Positions 37,465 through 49,415 are shown, numbered from the stretch's first letter. The stretch: 64,000 bases of DNA from Nannobrachium achirus (GCA_963921795.1 OY997656.1:60384871-60448870), one strand, 5' to 3'. Translations and numbers: made by a program. The notes: a model not told the origin generated them from the sequence alone.

Positions 37465-38405
37465 ATTATACTGTCCTACCAGAGCTACTCTTCTTCCCAG
37501 CTAAGTCTTGCCCCAGGCAAGATCTCACTATTTCCATAGATAATGCATTGGTGACTTCAGTTCCAACTTCTAGAAACCTTGGTGTGGTCCTGGACAGCCA
37601 GCTATCATCCAAGGCACACATTGCATCAGTCACCCGGTCCTGTAGGTTCACACTCTATAACATCCGTAAAATCAGACCGTTCCTCACCCAGGAGGCAGCG
37701 CAGCTCCTCATTCAGACATCTGTCATATCAAAACTTGACTATTGTAACTCTCTCCTCACTGGTCTCCCGGCATGTGTACTTAAACCTCTCCAACTGATCC
37801 AAAATGCAGCGGCACGACTGGTCTTCAACCAGCCTAAGTTCTCACATGTCTCCCCCCTTCTCCGCTCCCTCCACTGGCTCCCGGTTGCGGCCCGCACTGA
37901 ATACAAAACAATGATGCTGACCTTCAAAGCAGCCAAAGGTATGACGCCTCCATACCTCCAAAACCTGATCAACCCCTACGCCCGTTCACTCAGATCAGCC
38001 AGCACAGGGATGCTGACAGAACCATCGCTAAAAATCCACTCGTCCGAGACAGTTTGCCCTCCTGGCCCCCAAGCTGTGGAATAAACTCCCTGTCGCACTT
38101 AGAACAACGGACTCACTCGCTAGCTTTCGCCGTGGACTGAAGACTCATCTTTTCAGACTCCACCTAAACCCATAGCACTAATGAAACACTCAATGACCAT
38201 ACAGGAAGCTAGTTAGCATTTGTTTTTAGTTTTTTTTTAGAATAATTTTTCTTTACTGATTATATTGTGTTTTTAGATTGATATTCATATGCATTTGTTA
38301 TATTGTTGCTGATGTTCTGACACGTTATCTTGTTTATTATAGTGATGTTTTATCTGCTTATTGTAAGTCGCTTTGGATTAAAAGCGTCTGCTAAATGTCT
38401 AAACT
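37465..38405 (+). pseudogene. L2-type LINE, 3' end with reverse-transcriptase C-terminal remnant
   Basis: A frame open from about 37490 to 38084 encodes LGVVLDSQLSSKAHI, KLDYCNSLLTGLP, LQLIQNAAARLVF and LHWLPVAARTEYK. These are hallmark C-terminal reverse-transcriptase and connector motifs of L2/CR1-group LINEs. A frameshift near 38055 throws the end (APKLWNKLPVALRTT..., FRRGLKTHLFRLHL) into another frame. The non-coding end TTGTAAGTCGCTTTGGATTA through AAAGCGTCTGCTAAATG is the classic L2 3' tail. The copy is 5'-truncated (no endonuclease or catalytic YADD region seen) and not functional. Confidence 0.9.
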
Positions 38406-38820
38406 GAAACTGTACCAGGGAGATCAGTATAGGCTACAATCTCTTCAGACTCCACATCATGGATGTGTGTGAGAATGGGTGAATGTAATGGAGGTGAGGG
38501 TCCCCAAATTATTGTGGGGGGTCCCCAGATGATTAACTCAATGTGCAACATTGTTTTCTCACTCAACAGTAAACAAACCAACATAAATCAGAGCTATTGA
38601 ACACCCTTTACGTCTGTGTGTTGGTTAAAACGATATTGAACCAATGAATAGTAGTAAAAAGTCCTTCGGGAACAGCAGAGATATGATAAGTTATCAGGAC
38701 AACAGTGTTTATAGTTAAACTAACCCTTACCCGTTCAAAGATATGAGCTCCAAAATGATGTGCAGTGTGTGGGTTATGGGATGTGCACTGTGCACACAGT
38801 ATATGAGTGATGGCAAGTAA
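38406..38820. other. Unassigned, partly repetitive
   Basis: No gene is visible. The segment TTTTCTCACTCAACAGTAAA (38551-38570) recurs at 42138-42157, so at least part is dispersed repeat. A palindromic GGTCCCCAAATTATTGTGGG / GGGTCCCCAGATGATT pair lies near 38499-38534. Confidence 0.4.
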
Positions 38821-38836
38821 CTTTAACTGGTGACCC

Positions 38837-38854
38837 CCCCCCACCCACACCACA

Positions 38855-38888
<34 letters not shown>

Positions 38889-38969
38889 ATTTTTGGACAA
38901 CATCTGTAACAGGGCCAGAAACCCCCCCCCCCCGTCCGCTTGCCTGCACACACACACCCCCCCCCCCCC

Positions 38970-39039
<70 letters not shown>

Positions 39040-39050
39040 GGGGGGGTTTG
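38837..39050. repeat. CA / poly(C) / GT microsatellite cluster
   Basis: Contains (AC)n at 38863-38886, C runs at 38923-38934 and 38957-38969, then (GT)n at 38973-39038 ending in a G run. The CA block, C run, GT block and G run order gives self-complementary flanks. Apparent Cys-Val and Thr-His frames are artefacts. Confidence 0.95.
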
Positions 39051-39305
39051 TGTGTGATTGTGCATGGCCTGAACAACAGCGCCCCTCCCTTAACATGTGT
39101 GGTCACAAAAGGTACTGTAGGCTAAATAGATATAGATACACCATAAAAATGCTATTATACAGCATACGATTCGTGAAAGTGACAAACGGGCTTCACAGTT
39201 ATGTCAGGTGTGTTCATATGCTGATGGTGATGCGATTTCAGATCAATTGCTCCAGCCACCGAGGAGAAACGCTGAGACAGACACTCAGACATTCGCAAAA
39301 TTATA
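39051..39305. other. Unassigned sequence
   Basis: No gene or recognised repeat. Moderately balanced base composition. Confidence 0.35.
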
Positions 39306-39485
39306 GTATAGATGGTAAATGGTGCATTTATATAGCGCTTTTATCCAAAGCGCTTTACAGAGATTGTGCATTACATTCACCCATTCACACACACATTCAT
39401 ACACCGGTGGCGGAGGAAACCATGCAAGGCACCAACCTACTCACCGAGAGCAATGTGGGGTTCAGAGTCTTGCCCCTCTTTGGAT
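39306..39485. mobile_element. Teleost interspersed repeat with AGCGCTTTT / AAAGCGCTTTACA motif
   Basis: GGTAAATGGTGCATTTATAT, AGCGCTTTTATCCAAAGCGC, CATTCACCCATTCACACACA and CACCGGTGGCGGAGGAAACC occur in the order I recall from a very common fish interspersed repeat. I cannot assign the superfamily with confidence. It abuts the LINE fragment that follows. Confidence 0.65.
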
Positions 39486-39490
39486 TATAA

Positions 39491-40321
39491 GTGGTTATAA
39501 TCCAGCCCCTCTTTGACTATGGAGTCCACGTATGGTATCGTGACGCCCCACAAGCCCTAAAAACTAAACTCCAAACAGCCCAAAATAAACTAATTAGGGT
39601 CCTGCTTAACCTTCCCAATCAGACTCACCTCACCGCTACTCACCAGTTAAGAGTGGGGTGGCTCAGAGTAGATGACAGAGTACAGCAACTTGCAATGGGC
39701 CTGGTGTACAAGATACACTACACCACTATGATACCCAAGTACCTGTCAAAATACTTTAAAAACGTTAAGGATGTCCATAATTACAACACCAGAGGCAGTG
39801 CCACAGATCACGTTCAACCCAGAGTCAACTCAAAGAAAGGGTCGAACTCGTTCTTCTGCTACACCACAAAAATGTGGAATGCCTTACCGAAGGCCATAAA
39901 GGAGTGTGGATCACTAGCATCCTTTAAAATTGCCCTAAAAAACCACTTACAGGCAGCAGCCGTTCACAACTGGTAAAAACCTAGCCCAACCCTACCCTCC
40001 CTGCCCCTTCCTTGTATATACTGTACATACTGATTGTTTAGACTTACTGTTACCTGCCCCTTCCTTGTATATATTGTATATACTGTACTTACTGATTCTA
40101 TAGACCTACTGTTTTCTTTTTTTCTTTACATATCTACTGCATAGTACTGTGTTCTATTTGTCTGTCATTCAATGTTATATGAGATACTTTAATGGTTTCC
40201 TGTTGAAATAAGCTTAGTCTTTTCATGGATCTCCTTTTAGTAGACCTTGTACCAGTGAACTGTACCGTCATGAATCTGTACATTTTCCTATGCAAACTTC
40301 TAATAAAGCCTTCAATCAATC
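39491..40321 (+). pseudogene. Non-LTR retrotransposon 3' end, family with (ATCA)n tail, copy 1
   Basis: A 161-codon frame (39491-39976) begins within IQPLFDYGVHVWYRDAPQ and includes LGKS-free connector motifs LQTAQNKLIRVLLN, YNTRGSATDHV, FFCYTTKMWNALPKAIK and SLASFKIALKNHL. These are typical of the region downstream of the reverse-transcriptase palm in jockey/CR1-group LINEs. The 3' untranslated part ends AACTTCTAATAAAGCCTTCAATCAATCA. Copy 2 at 59586-60030 shares the coding end and the tail. It is 5'-truncated; catalytic motifs are absent. Confidence 0.85.
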
Positions 40322-40432
40322 AAAAGCCCAAGAACCCTTCAACATTAACTCAGGGGGAGCCCGGATTGGAACTGGGAACCCTTCGTGCTCTAATAACGGT
40401 TTCTCTACCCCTGAGCCACGCCGCCCCACGTA
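40322..40432 (-). mobile_element. tRNA-like SINE head fragment
   Basis: Minus strand reads GGCGGCGTGGCTCAGGGGTA (A-box-like) and GGGTTCCCAGTTCCAATCCG (B-box-like), then GGGCTCCCCCTGAGTTAATG. It is directly tail-to-tail with the preceding LINE. Too short for a full SINE and not a clean tRNA cloverleaf. Confidence 0.5.
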
Positions 40433-40517
40433 GTTCAGTGCCAGGCAGTGTCTCATCAGGTTCTCCTTGATGTTGATGTTGCTGAAAAAAGTGCCTGGTG
40501 TATCAGGGCTTTCTTCA

Positions 40518-40611
40518 ACAGGGGGTCCAGGACCCCTAGCCCTAGGGGGGTCCTCAGAGTTTCTACAGGGGGTCCAGGACCCCTAGCCCTAGGGGGGTCC
40601 TCAGAGTTTTC
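40518..40611. repeat. 47-bp tandem duplication with palindromic core
   Basis: Two copies of a unit containing GGGGGTCCAGGACCCCTAGC and CCTAGGGGGGTCCTCAGAGT. The GGGGTCC...GGACCCC arms are self-complementary. Confidence 0.9.
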
Positions 40612-40629
40612 TCCTTTTTTTTATATTAA

Positions 40630-40801
40630 CCACTTGAAACCTAGGGTCCATATTCTGAGAACTTTGGCCAAAAATAGCCGATCTACAAGCTCACAACGAG
40701 CTTGTAGATCGGCGATTTTCGGCAAAGAGCTTTGGTGTAGAGGGGAAAAAGAGCATACCAAGTACAGAGTGAAAGGTCAAGTTTATTAAGTATTGAAGTG
40801 G
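40630..40801 (+). mobile_element. TTAA-flanked MITE, CCACTTGAA termini, copy 2
   Basis: 172 bp between TTAA sites at 40626-40629 and 40802-40805. Left end CCACTTGAAACC, right end TTGAAGTGG. The centre is a strong hairpin (about 40666-40723): AAAAATAGCCGATCTACAAGCTC facing GAGCTTGTAGATCGGCGATTTT. Same family as 37205-37365 in opposite orientation. Confidence 0.8.
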
Positions 40802-40805
40802 TTAA

Positions 40806-41160
40806 ACATCTGAAAACACTCAGCTAAGGTCCTTGGCCTGAAAACATTGAAGACTCCTGCTTTAGTGAGGCTGGTTGCCTGCCCAGGACTGTGTAGAGTT
40901 AAAGGAGTAGTTCACCCCCACAATGTTTTTTTTTTCTTTCTATTGATTACTCATGCCATGGAGACGTGAGTTCAATGATACTTTGTTTTGTATTTTTTTG
41001 CATTCCTAATAAAGAAATGTGACTATAGTAAATGTAACCATCAAGTTCAGGAGAATTTGGACCAGTAAGACTCCCTAATCAGGAGATAAGCGACCGTCAG
41101 GTCTCAGTGTGATTTTAGAGCAAGTGTCCACAAAAGTGTTTGAAAAAATCTGCCTGATGG
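40806..41160. other. Repeat-derived non-coding sequence
   Basis: The first part (TTGGCCTGAAAACATTGAAG) resembles a hAT-like 3' terminus. The GGAGTAGTTCACCCCCACAA segment is typical of repeat DNA. The end (41105-41169) is the inverted partner of 41806-41870, both carrying GCCTGATGGTGGCGCTATAT. Confidence 0.45.
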
Positions 41161-41800
41161 TGGCGCTATATAGATAGATAGATAGATAGATAGATAGATG
41201 GATAGATACCTTTATTATCCAAAGGGGGAAATTCAGTTGTCCAGTAGTAGCACAGCAGTATACAGTTATTTACAAAGTTACAGAGACGTAAGAAAAAATA
41301 GATAAGAGGAAAGAAAGAAACAAAAAAACAAAAAAAAAGAGCAGTACAGTACCAATAAAGAGAAGGTGCAACAATAGAGGGGGCGAAAATATATAAGTAT
41401 ATATACACAAAGTGTCTTGCAAAAAGACCATAGCAGTCAATGCTAGTTAGTGCAAACAAGTATCTCACTGTCATTGTTAAACAAGCAAAAATACTCAAAA
41501 ACTACCAACACAAACGAATAGTGCAATGTCAAAAATCAGTGCGAAAAAAGAAGAACTAGGAAGCGTGTCACCGCAAGACGCACATGAGCACTCTTCCTGG
41601 ACGGTCCTTAGAGGTCAATGTCAATACAGCAGTGGTTCCGTCAGTCTAAGTTAGGAGGGGAGACCTTTTCAAGCGTCCGTTATGTGTCTCGTTGTACAGC
41701 TTAAGGGCAGCCGGTACAAAAGATTTTCCTAATCTCTCTATATGGGACAGATCCATGTTCATGACATGAGTGTAGACATATTGTGTATTGATTTGCTTGA
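41161..41800 (-). pseudogene. Non-LTR retrotransposon 3' end with (ATCT)n tail
   Basis: Minus-strand coding remnant near 41646-41790 ends HIERLGKSFVPAALKLYNE..., resembling the last residues of a LINE reverse-transcriptase polyprotein. The 3' untranslated region follows down to ACTGAATTTCCCCCTTTGGA and a (TATC)n tail at 41169-41202. A plus-strand copy of the same 3' end is at 55864-56201. The family is common in fish; exact clade not assigned. Confidence 0.7.
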
Positions 41801-42350
41801 TTTTTGTCCCATATAGCGCCACCATCAGGCCGATTTTTTCAAACACATTTTTGGATACTGCTCCTACAGATTTTGCCCTAAAATCATGCAAGAAGGCAAT
41901 TCTCATGAAATAAATGCAAATGCGACTCTTTCCATGCCATACCTGAAGGCAGCAAGAGGGCATTTGCATTTCTTTCACCACAGTAAAAACTGCATTCATG
42001 GTCTGGAGAGGACACTTTTTACAGACTGATAAAAGGCCTTTGATGTCTATGTGTGCACATGCCTGCTGTCCAGAGGTAAAGACACCTCATTGGCTGGCCA
42101 AGCAGGGGCGGTGGGGGGGGGGGGTTACTGTTGAGTGTTTTCTCACTCAACAGTAAACAAACCAACATACAAGTGACAATTGAAGGACGTTTTAATACCT
42201 CTAAAATGACAAATTAAACATTGGCCAAATCGTCAAATATTAAGAGGCAGAGATGGTGAAGATAGCAGATCTACAGCTCACACCTGCTCACAAAGCCACA
42301 GTTAAAACAGGATTATTTTGGGGGTCGCGGCCTGAAAAGGTTGAGAACCA
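41801..42350. other. Mixed repeat sequence before the 25/33-bp satellite
   Basis: The segment 41978-42070 (AAAACTGCATTCATGGTCTG, TTTTTACAGAC.GATAAAAGG) recurs at 48106-48210 on the far side of the satellite and gap. A partial hairpin-family copy (ATAGCAGATCTACAGCTCAC) is at 42262-42282. CTGAAAAGGTTGAGAACCAG at 42332-42351 is a hAT-like terminus directly abutting the array. Confidence 0.5.
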
Positions 42351-45300
42351 GACTGTACTACAGTATATCATAATATCATAATCTAACTGACTGTACTACA
42401 GTATATCATAACTGATTGTACTACAGTATATCATAATATCATAACCTAACTGACTGTACTACAGTATATCATAATATCATAACTGACTGTACTACAGTAT
42501 ATCATAATATCATAACTGACTGTACTACAGTATATCATAATATCATAACCTAACTGACTGTACTACAGTATATCATAACTGACTGTACTACAGTATATCA
42601 TAATATCATAACCTAACTGACTGTACTACAGTATATCATAATATCATAACCTAACTGACTGTATTACAGTATATCATAATATCATAACCTAACTGACTGT
42701 ACTACAGTATATCATAATATCATAACCTAACTGACTGTACTACAGTATATCATAATATCATAACTGACTGTATTACAGTATATCATAATATCATAACTGA
42801 CTGTACTACAGTATATCATAATATCATAACTGACTGTACTACAGTATATCATAACTGACTGTACTACAGTATATCATAACTGACTGTACTACAGTATATC
42901 ATAACTGACTGTATTACAGTATATCATAATATCATAACTGACTGTACTACAGTATATCATAATATCATAACTGACTGTACTACAGTATATCATAATATCA
43001 TAACTGACTGTACTACAGTATATCATAACTGACTGTATTACAGTATATCATAACTGACTGTACTACAGTATATCATAACTGACTGTACTACAGTATATCA
43101 TAACTGATTGTACTACAGTATATCATAATATCATAACCTAACTGACTGTACTACAGTATATCATAATATCATAACTGACTGTACTACAGTATATCATAAT
43201 ATCATAACTGACTGTACTACAGTATATCATAATATCATAACCTAACTGACTGTACTACAGTATATCATAACTGACTGTACTACAGTATATCATAATATCA
43301 TAACCTAACTGACTGTACTACAGTATATCATAATATCATAACCTAACTGACTGTATTACAGTATATCATAATATCATAACCTAACTGACTGTACTACAGT
43401 ATATCATAATATCATAACCTAACTGACTGTACTACAGTATATCATAATATCATAACTGACTGTATTACAGTATATCATAATATCATAACTGACTGTATTA
43501 CAGTATATCATAATATCATAACTGACTGTACTACAGTATATCATAATATCATAACTGACTGTACTACAGTATATCATAATATCATAACTGACTGTATTAC
43601 AGTATATCATAATATCATAACTGACTGTACTACAGTATATCATAATATCATAACCTAACTGACTGTACTACAGTATATCATAATATCATAACTGACTGTA
43701 TTACAGTATATCATAATATCATAACTGACTGTATTACAGTATATCATAATATCATAACTGACTGTATTACAGTATATCATAATATCATAACTGACTGTAC
43801 TACAGTATATCATAATATCATAACTGACTGTACTACAGTATATCATAATATCATAACTGACTGTACTACAGTATATCATAATATCATAACTGACTGTACT
43901 ACAGTATATCATAATATCATAACTGACTGTATTACAGTATATCATATATCATAACTGACTGTATTACAGTATATCATAATATCATAACTGACTGTACTAC
44001 AGTATATCATAATATCATAACTGACTGTACTACAGTATATCATAACTGACTGTACTACAGTATATCATAACTGACTGTATTACAGTATATCATAACTGAC
44101 TGTACTACAGTAATATCATAACTGACTGTATTACAGTATATCATAATATCATAACTGACTGTATTACAGTATATCATAATATCATAACTGACTGTACTAC
44201 AGTATATCATAACTGACTGTATTACAGTATATCATAACTGACTGTATTACAGTATATCATAACTGACTGTACTACAGTATATCATAACTGACTGTATTAC
44301 AGTATATCATAACTGACTGTACTACAGTATATCATAACTGACTGTACTACAGTATATCATAACTGACTGTACTACAGTATATCATAATATCATAACTGAC
44401 TGTACTACAGTATATCATAACTGACTGTACTACAGTATATCATAACTGACTGTACTACAGTATATCATAACTGACTGTATTACAGTATATCATAATATCA
44501 TAACTGACTGTATTACAGTATATCATAATATCATAACTGACTGTATTACAGTATATCATAATATCATAACTGACTGTATTACAGTATATCATAATATCAT
44601 AACTGACTGTATTACAGTATATCATAATATCATAACTGACTGTATTACAGTATATCATAATATCATAACTGACTGTATTACAGTATATCATAACTGACTG
44701 TACTACAGTATATCATAACTGACTGTATTACAGTATATCATAACTGACTGTACTACAGTATATCATAATATCATAACTGACTGTACTACAGTATATCATA
44801 ACTGACTGTACTACAGTATATCATAACTGACTGTATTACAGTATATCATAACTGACTGTACTACAGTATATCATAACTGACTGTATTACAGTATATCATA
44901 CCTGACTGTATTACAGTATATCATAACTGACTGTACTACAGTATATCATAATATCATAACTGACTGTACTACAGTATATCATAACTGACTGTACTACAGT
45001 ATATCATAACTGACTGTATTACAGTATATCATAACTGACTGTATTACAGTATATCATAACTGACTGTACTACAGTATATCATAATATCATAACTGACTGT
45101 ACTACAGTATATCATAACTGACTGTACTACAGTATATCATAACTGACTGTATTACAGTATATCATAACTGACTGTACTACAGTATATCATAACTGACTGT
45201 ATTACAGTATATCATAACTGACTGTATTACAGTATATCATAACTGACTGTACTACAGTATATCAATAAATATCATAACTGACTGTACTACAGTATATCAT

Positions 45301-47874
45301 AACTGACTGTACTACAGTATATCATAACTGACTGTATTACAGTATATCATAACTGACTGTACTACAGTATATCATAACTGACTGTATTACAGTATATCAT
45401 AACTGACTGTACTACAGTATATCATAACTGACTGTATTACAGTATATCATAACTGACTGTATTACAGTATATCATAACTGACTGTACTACAGTATATCAT
45501 AACTGACTGTACTACAGTATATCATAACTGACTGTACTACAGTATATCATAACTGACTGTATTACAGTATATCATAACTGACTGTACTACAGTATATCAT
45601 AACTGACTGTACTACAGTATATCATAACTGACTGTATTACAGTATATCATAACTGACTGTATTACAGTATATCATAACTGACTGTACTACAGTATATCAT
45701 AACTGACTGTACTACAGTATATCATAACTGACTGTACTACAGTATATCATAACTGACTGTACTACAGTATATCATAACTGACTGTATTACAGTATATCAT
45801 AATATCATAACTGACTGTACTACAGTATATCATAATATCATAACTGACTGTATTACAGTATATCATAAAACTGACTGTACTACAGTATATCATAAACTGA
45901 CTGTACTACAGTATATCATAACTGACTGTACTACAGTATATCATAACTGACTGTACTACAGTATATCATAACTGACTGTATTACAGTATATCATAACTGA
46001 CTGTATTACAGTATATCATAACTGACTGTACTACAGTATATCATAACTGACTGTACTACAGTATATCATAACTGACTGTACTACAGTATATCATAACTGA
46101 CTGTACTACAGTATATCATAACTGACTGTACTACAGTATATCATAACTGACTGTACTACAGTATATCATAACTGACTGTATTACAGTATATCATAATATC
46201 ATAACTGACTGTACTACAGTATATCATAATATCATAACTGACTGTACTACAGTATATCATAATATCATAACTGACTGTACTACAGTATATCATAATATCA
46301 TAACTGACTGTATTACAGTATATCATAATATCATAACTGACTGTATTACAGTATATCATAATATCATAACTGACTGTACTACAGTATATCATATATCATA
46401 ACTGACTGTACTACAGTATATCATAATATCATAACTGACTGTACTACAGTATATCATAATATCATAACTGACTGTACTACAGTATATCATAACTGACTGT
46501 ATTACAGTATATCATAATATCATAACTGACTGTACTACAGTATATCATAAATATCATAACTGACTGTACTACAGTATATCATAATATCATAACTGACTGT
46601 ACTACAGTATATCATAACTGACTGTATTACAGATATCATAATCATAACTGACTGTACTACAGTATATCATAATATCATAACTGACTGTATTACAGTATAT
46701 CATAATATCATAACTGACTGTATTACAGTATATCATAATATCATAACTGAACTGTACTACAGTATATCATAACTGACTGTATTACAGTATATCATAATAT
46801 CATAACTGACTGTATTACAGTATATCATAATATCATAACTGACTGTACTACAGTATATCATAACTGACTGTACTACAGTATATCATAATATCATAACTGA
46901 CTGTACTACAGTATCATAATATCATAACTTGACTGTACTACAGTATATCATAATATCATAACTGACTGTACTACAGTATATCATAACTGACTGTACTACA
47001 GTATATCATAATTCATAACTGACTGTACTACAGTATATCATAATATCATAACTGACTGTACTACAGTATCATATTCATAACTGACTGTACTACAGTATAT
47101 CATAATATCATAACTGACTGTACTACAGTATATCATATATCATAACTTTACTACATTATCATAACTGACTGTACTACAGTATATCATAATATCATAACTG
47201 ACTGTACTACAGTATATCATAATATCATAACTGACTGTACTACAGTATATCATAATATCATAACTGACTGTACTACAGTATATCATAATATCATAACTGA
47301 CTGTACTACAGTATATCATAATATCATAACTGACTGTACTTACAGTATATCATAATATCATAACTGACTGTACTACAGTATATATCATAACTGACTGTAC
47401 TACAGTATATCATAATATCATAACTGACTGTACTACAGTATATCATAATATCATAACTGACTGTACTACAGTATATCATAATATCATACTGACTGTACTA
47501 CAGTATATCATAATATCATAACTGACTGTACTACAGTATATCATAATATCATAACTGACTGTACTACAGTATATCATAATATCATACTTGACTGTACACA
47601 GTATATCATAATATCATAACATGACTGTACTACAGTATATCATAATATCATAACTGACTGTACTACAGTATATCATAATTCATAACTGACTGTACTTACA
47701 GTAATATCATAATATCATAAACTGACTGTACTACAGTATTCTAATATCATAACTGACTGTACTACAGTATATCATAATAACTGACTCGTACTACGTATAT
47801 CATAATATCATAACTGACTGTACCTACAGTATATCATAATATCATAACTGACTGTACTACAGTATATCAAACTA
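42351..47874. repeat. 25/33/38-bp satellite array, roughly 190 units
   Basis: The basic unit is 25 bp (CTGACTGTACTACAGTATATCATAA, written here as CTGACTGTACTACAGTATAT plus CATAA). Longer forms add ATATCATAA (33 bp) or also CCTAA (38 bp). A C/T variant (GTACTACAG or GTATTACAG) alternates. Each unit holds the palindrome CTGTACTACAG. The 38-bp form is confined to about 42376-43660, the 25-bp form dominates about 44040-46180, and the T variant disappears after about 46810. Multiples of 33 bp give spurious frames on the minus strand. Confidence 0.97.
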
Positions 47875-47900
47875 CACCACAACCCATCTAACAACTGACT
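47875..47900. other. Ragged end of the satellite before the gap
   Basis: A short non-satellite stretch (ACTACACCACAACCCATCTA) stops directly at the run of N. It is probably low-quality consensus. Confidence 0.4.
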
Positions 47901-48100
47901 NNNNNNNNNNNNNNNNNNNNNNNNNNNNNNNNNNNNNNNNNNNNNNNNNNNNNNNNNNNNNNNNNNNNNNNNNNNNNNNNNNNNNNNNNNNNNNNNNNNN
48001 NNNNNNNNNNNNNNNNNNNNNNNNNNNNNNNNNNNNNNNNNNNNNNNNNNNNNNNNNNNNNNNNNNNNNNNNNNNNNNNNNNNNNNNNNNNNNNNNNNNN
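47901..48100. other. Assembly gap, 200 N
   Basis: Exactly 200 undetermined bases. The round number suggests a placeholder of unknown true size at the collapsed end of the satellite. Confidence 0.99.
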
Positions 48101-48281
48101 CCATAGTAAAAACTGCATTCATGGTCTGGAGAGGGCACTTTTTACAGACAGATAAAAGGGCAGGGGCTCAAGCCCCCTTTGATGTCTATGTGTGCACAAC
48201 TGCACGTACCTGCTGTGCACACCCCATCACCCAAACTCTGCACATCATTCTGACAACACAAGTTCCAACAGGCATGAACTA
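48101..48281. other. Duplicate of the sequence upstream of the satellite
   Basis: 48106-48210 repeats 41984-42070 with a small insertion (CAGGGGCTCAAGCCCCCTTT). The satellite and gap are therefore flanked by direct repeats. No gene. Confidence 0.6.
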
Positions 48282-48527
48282 CCGTAATTGCTGGACTATA
48301 AGCCGCACCTGAATATAAGCCGCAGCTGTCCCTCCTGCTTCCCGCTAGAGCTCCCCTGGTGGCCGTTAGCTGTATACATCTATATATAAATCCTTATTAA
48401 AGACCATTGTAAAACTAACTAACTGGCCGTTGGCTGTAAAAATCTTTATATAAGCCGCACCGTTGTATAAGCCGCAGGGTTCAAAACATGGGAAAAAAGC
48501 CGCGGCTTATAGTCCGGCAATTATGGG
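48282..48527. mobile_element. TA-flanked MITE with 24-bp inverted termini
   Basis: Left end CCGTAATTGCTGGACTATAA and right end TTATAGTCCGGCAATTATGG are near-perfect inverted repeats, with TA on both outer sides (48280-48281, 48528-48529). The interior repeats TATAAGCCGCA four times. No coding capacity. The TA duplication suggests a Tc1/mariner-type source, but this is inferred only. Confidence 0.8.
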
Positions 48528-48659
48528 TAGTTCTAATATAATGAGCATTAATGGACCAATAATATGAAGATAACACTGAAAATGTGTGACGTTCTCCTTA
48601 TAGGGGAGGAGGATGGTTTTATGACGTGAAAGAACTTAAATGAGGCCTTCATCACCCGT

Positions 48660-48673
48660 CCACTAGGGGGCGG
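48660..48673 (+). promoter_or_regulatory. CTCF-like binding motif
   Basis: CCACTAGGGGGCGG matches all 14 positions of the vertebrate CTCF core consensus CCASYAGRKGGCRS. Occupancy cannot be judged from sequence, and CTCF-like words also occur in SINEs. Confidence 0.5.
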
Positions 48674-48755
48674 CCTCCGGCAGAATGGATAGACTCTCTC
48701 TGATAGGTTGCTTACGTGAGGCGCGGTGCTTATAATCCTCCATCTGGACTCTCTG

Positions 48756-48769
48756 CTGCCCTCTGGCTG
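48756..48769 (-). promoter_or_regulatory. Second CTCF-like motif, opposite strand
   Basis: On the minus strand CAGCCAGAGGGCAG matches 12 of 14 positions of the CTCF core consensus, with the conserved AGRKGGCRS half intact. It lies 82 bp from the plus-strand motif, so the pair is convergent. Confidence 0.4.
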
Positions 48770-48830
48770 TGGGGAGGGATACGCTGAAACATACAGGCTG
48801 GGTTTGGTTTGGTGCTCCGCTCATTAGAGA

Positions 48831-49240
48831 ACCTTAGAGCTTTATGGTACATAAGAGCTTATTAATAACCTTATAACTGATCTTATTAAGAACCTTATAA
48901 CTATATGATACATAAGAGCTTATTAAGAACCTTATAACTTTATATGATACATAAGATCTTACAACTATAATATAGATATATGTGATCCGTAAGAACTTAT
49001 TAATAACCTTATATAACTCTATTATCCATAAGAGCTTATTAAGAACCTTAGAAATCTAAGATACATAAGATCTTACAACTATAATATAGATATATGTGAT
49101 CCGTAAGAACTTATTAATAACCTTATATAACTCTATTATCCATAAGAGCTTATTAAGAACCTTATAACTCTATGATACATAAGATATATAGATATAAATG
49201 ATCCATAATGGCTTAAGGCACTTAAGAGCTATAATATGTA
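48831..49240. repeat. Degenerate AT-rich tandem repeat
   Basis: Words such as AAGAGCTTATTAAGAACCTT, ATAACTCTAT and GATACATAAGA recur, with a longer repeat containing ATAATATAGATATATGTGAT seen twice about 120 bp apart (48968 and 49081). Confidence 0.8.
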
Positions 49241-49250
49241 GGAATGTTCT

Positions 49251-49415
49251 TAATTAACAAGAAGCTTGATATTCCATTGGATGACAGACAATGAGCCTGG
49301 ATCTATGATTGGATGACAGACAATAAGCCAGCTCTGTGATTGGACGAGGGACAGGAAGCCTGGATCTGTGATTGGACAACAAAGACGTCCAGCCCTCTGA
49401 TTGGCTGATGAGGAA
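49251..49415. repeat. 35-bp-scale tandem repeat with GATTGG words
   Basis: Four to five copies of a unit like TGGATCTATGATTGGATGAC followed by AGACAATGAGCC. GATTGG is the CCAAT-box complement, but there is no other promoter evidence here. Confidence 0.7.

Larger units (their letters stand above)
48528..48830. other. Apparently unique sequence with CTCF-like motifs
   Basis: Higher complexity than its surroundings, with no protein frame or splice-flanked exon recognised. It carries the two CTCF-type motifs listed separately. Confidence 0.4.

Noticed and set aside
47808..48138. Minus-strand frames spanning 47.8-48.1 kb
   Set aside because: They run through 200 undetermined bases and have no real coding support.
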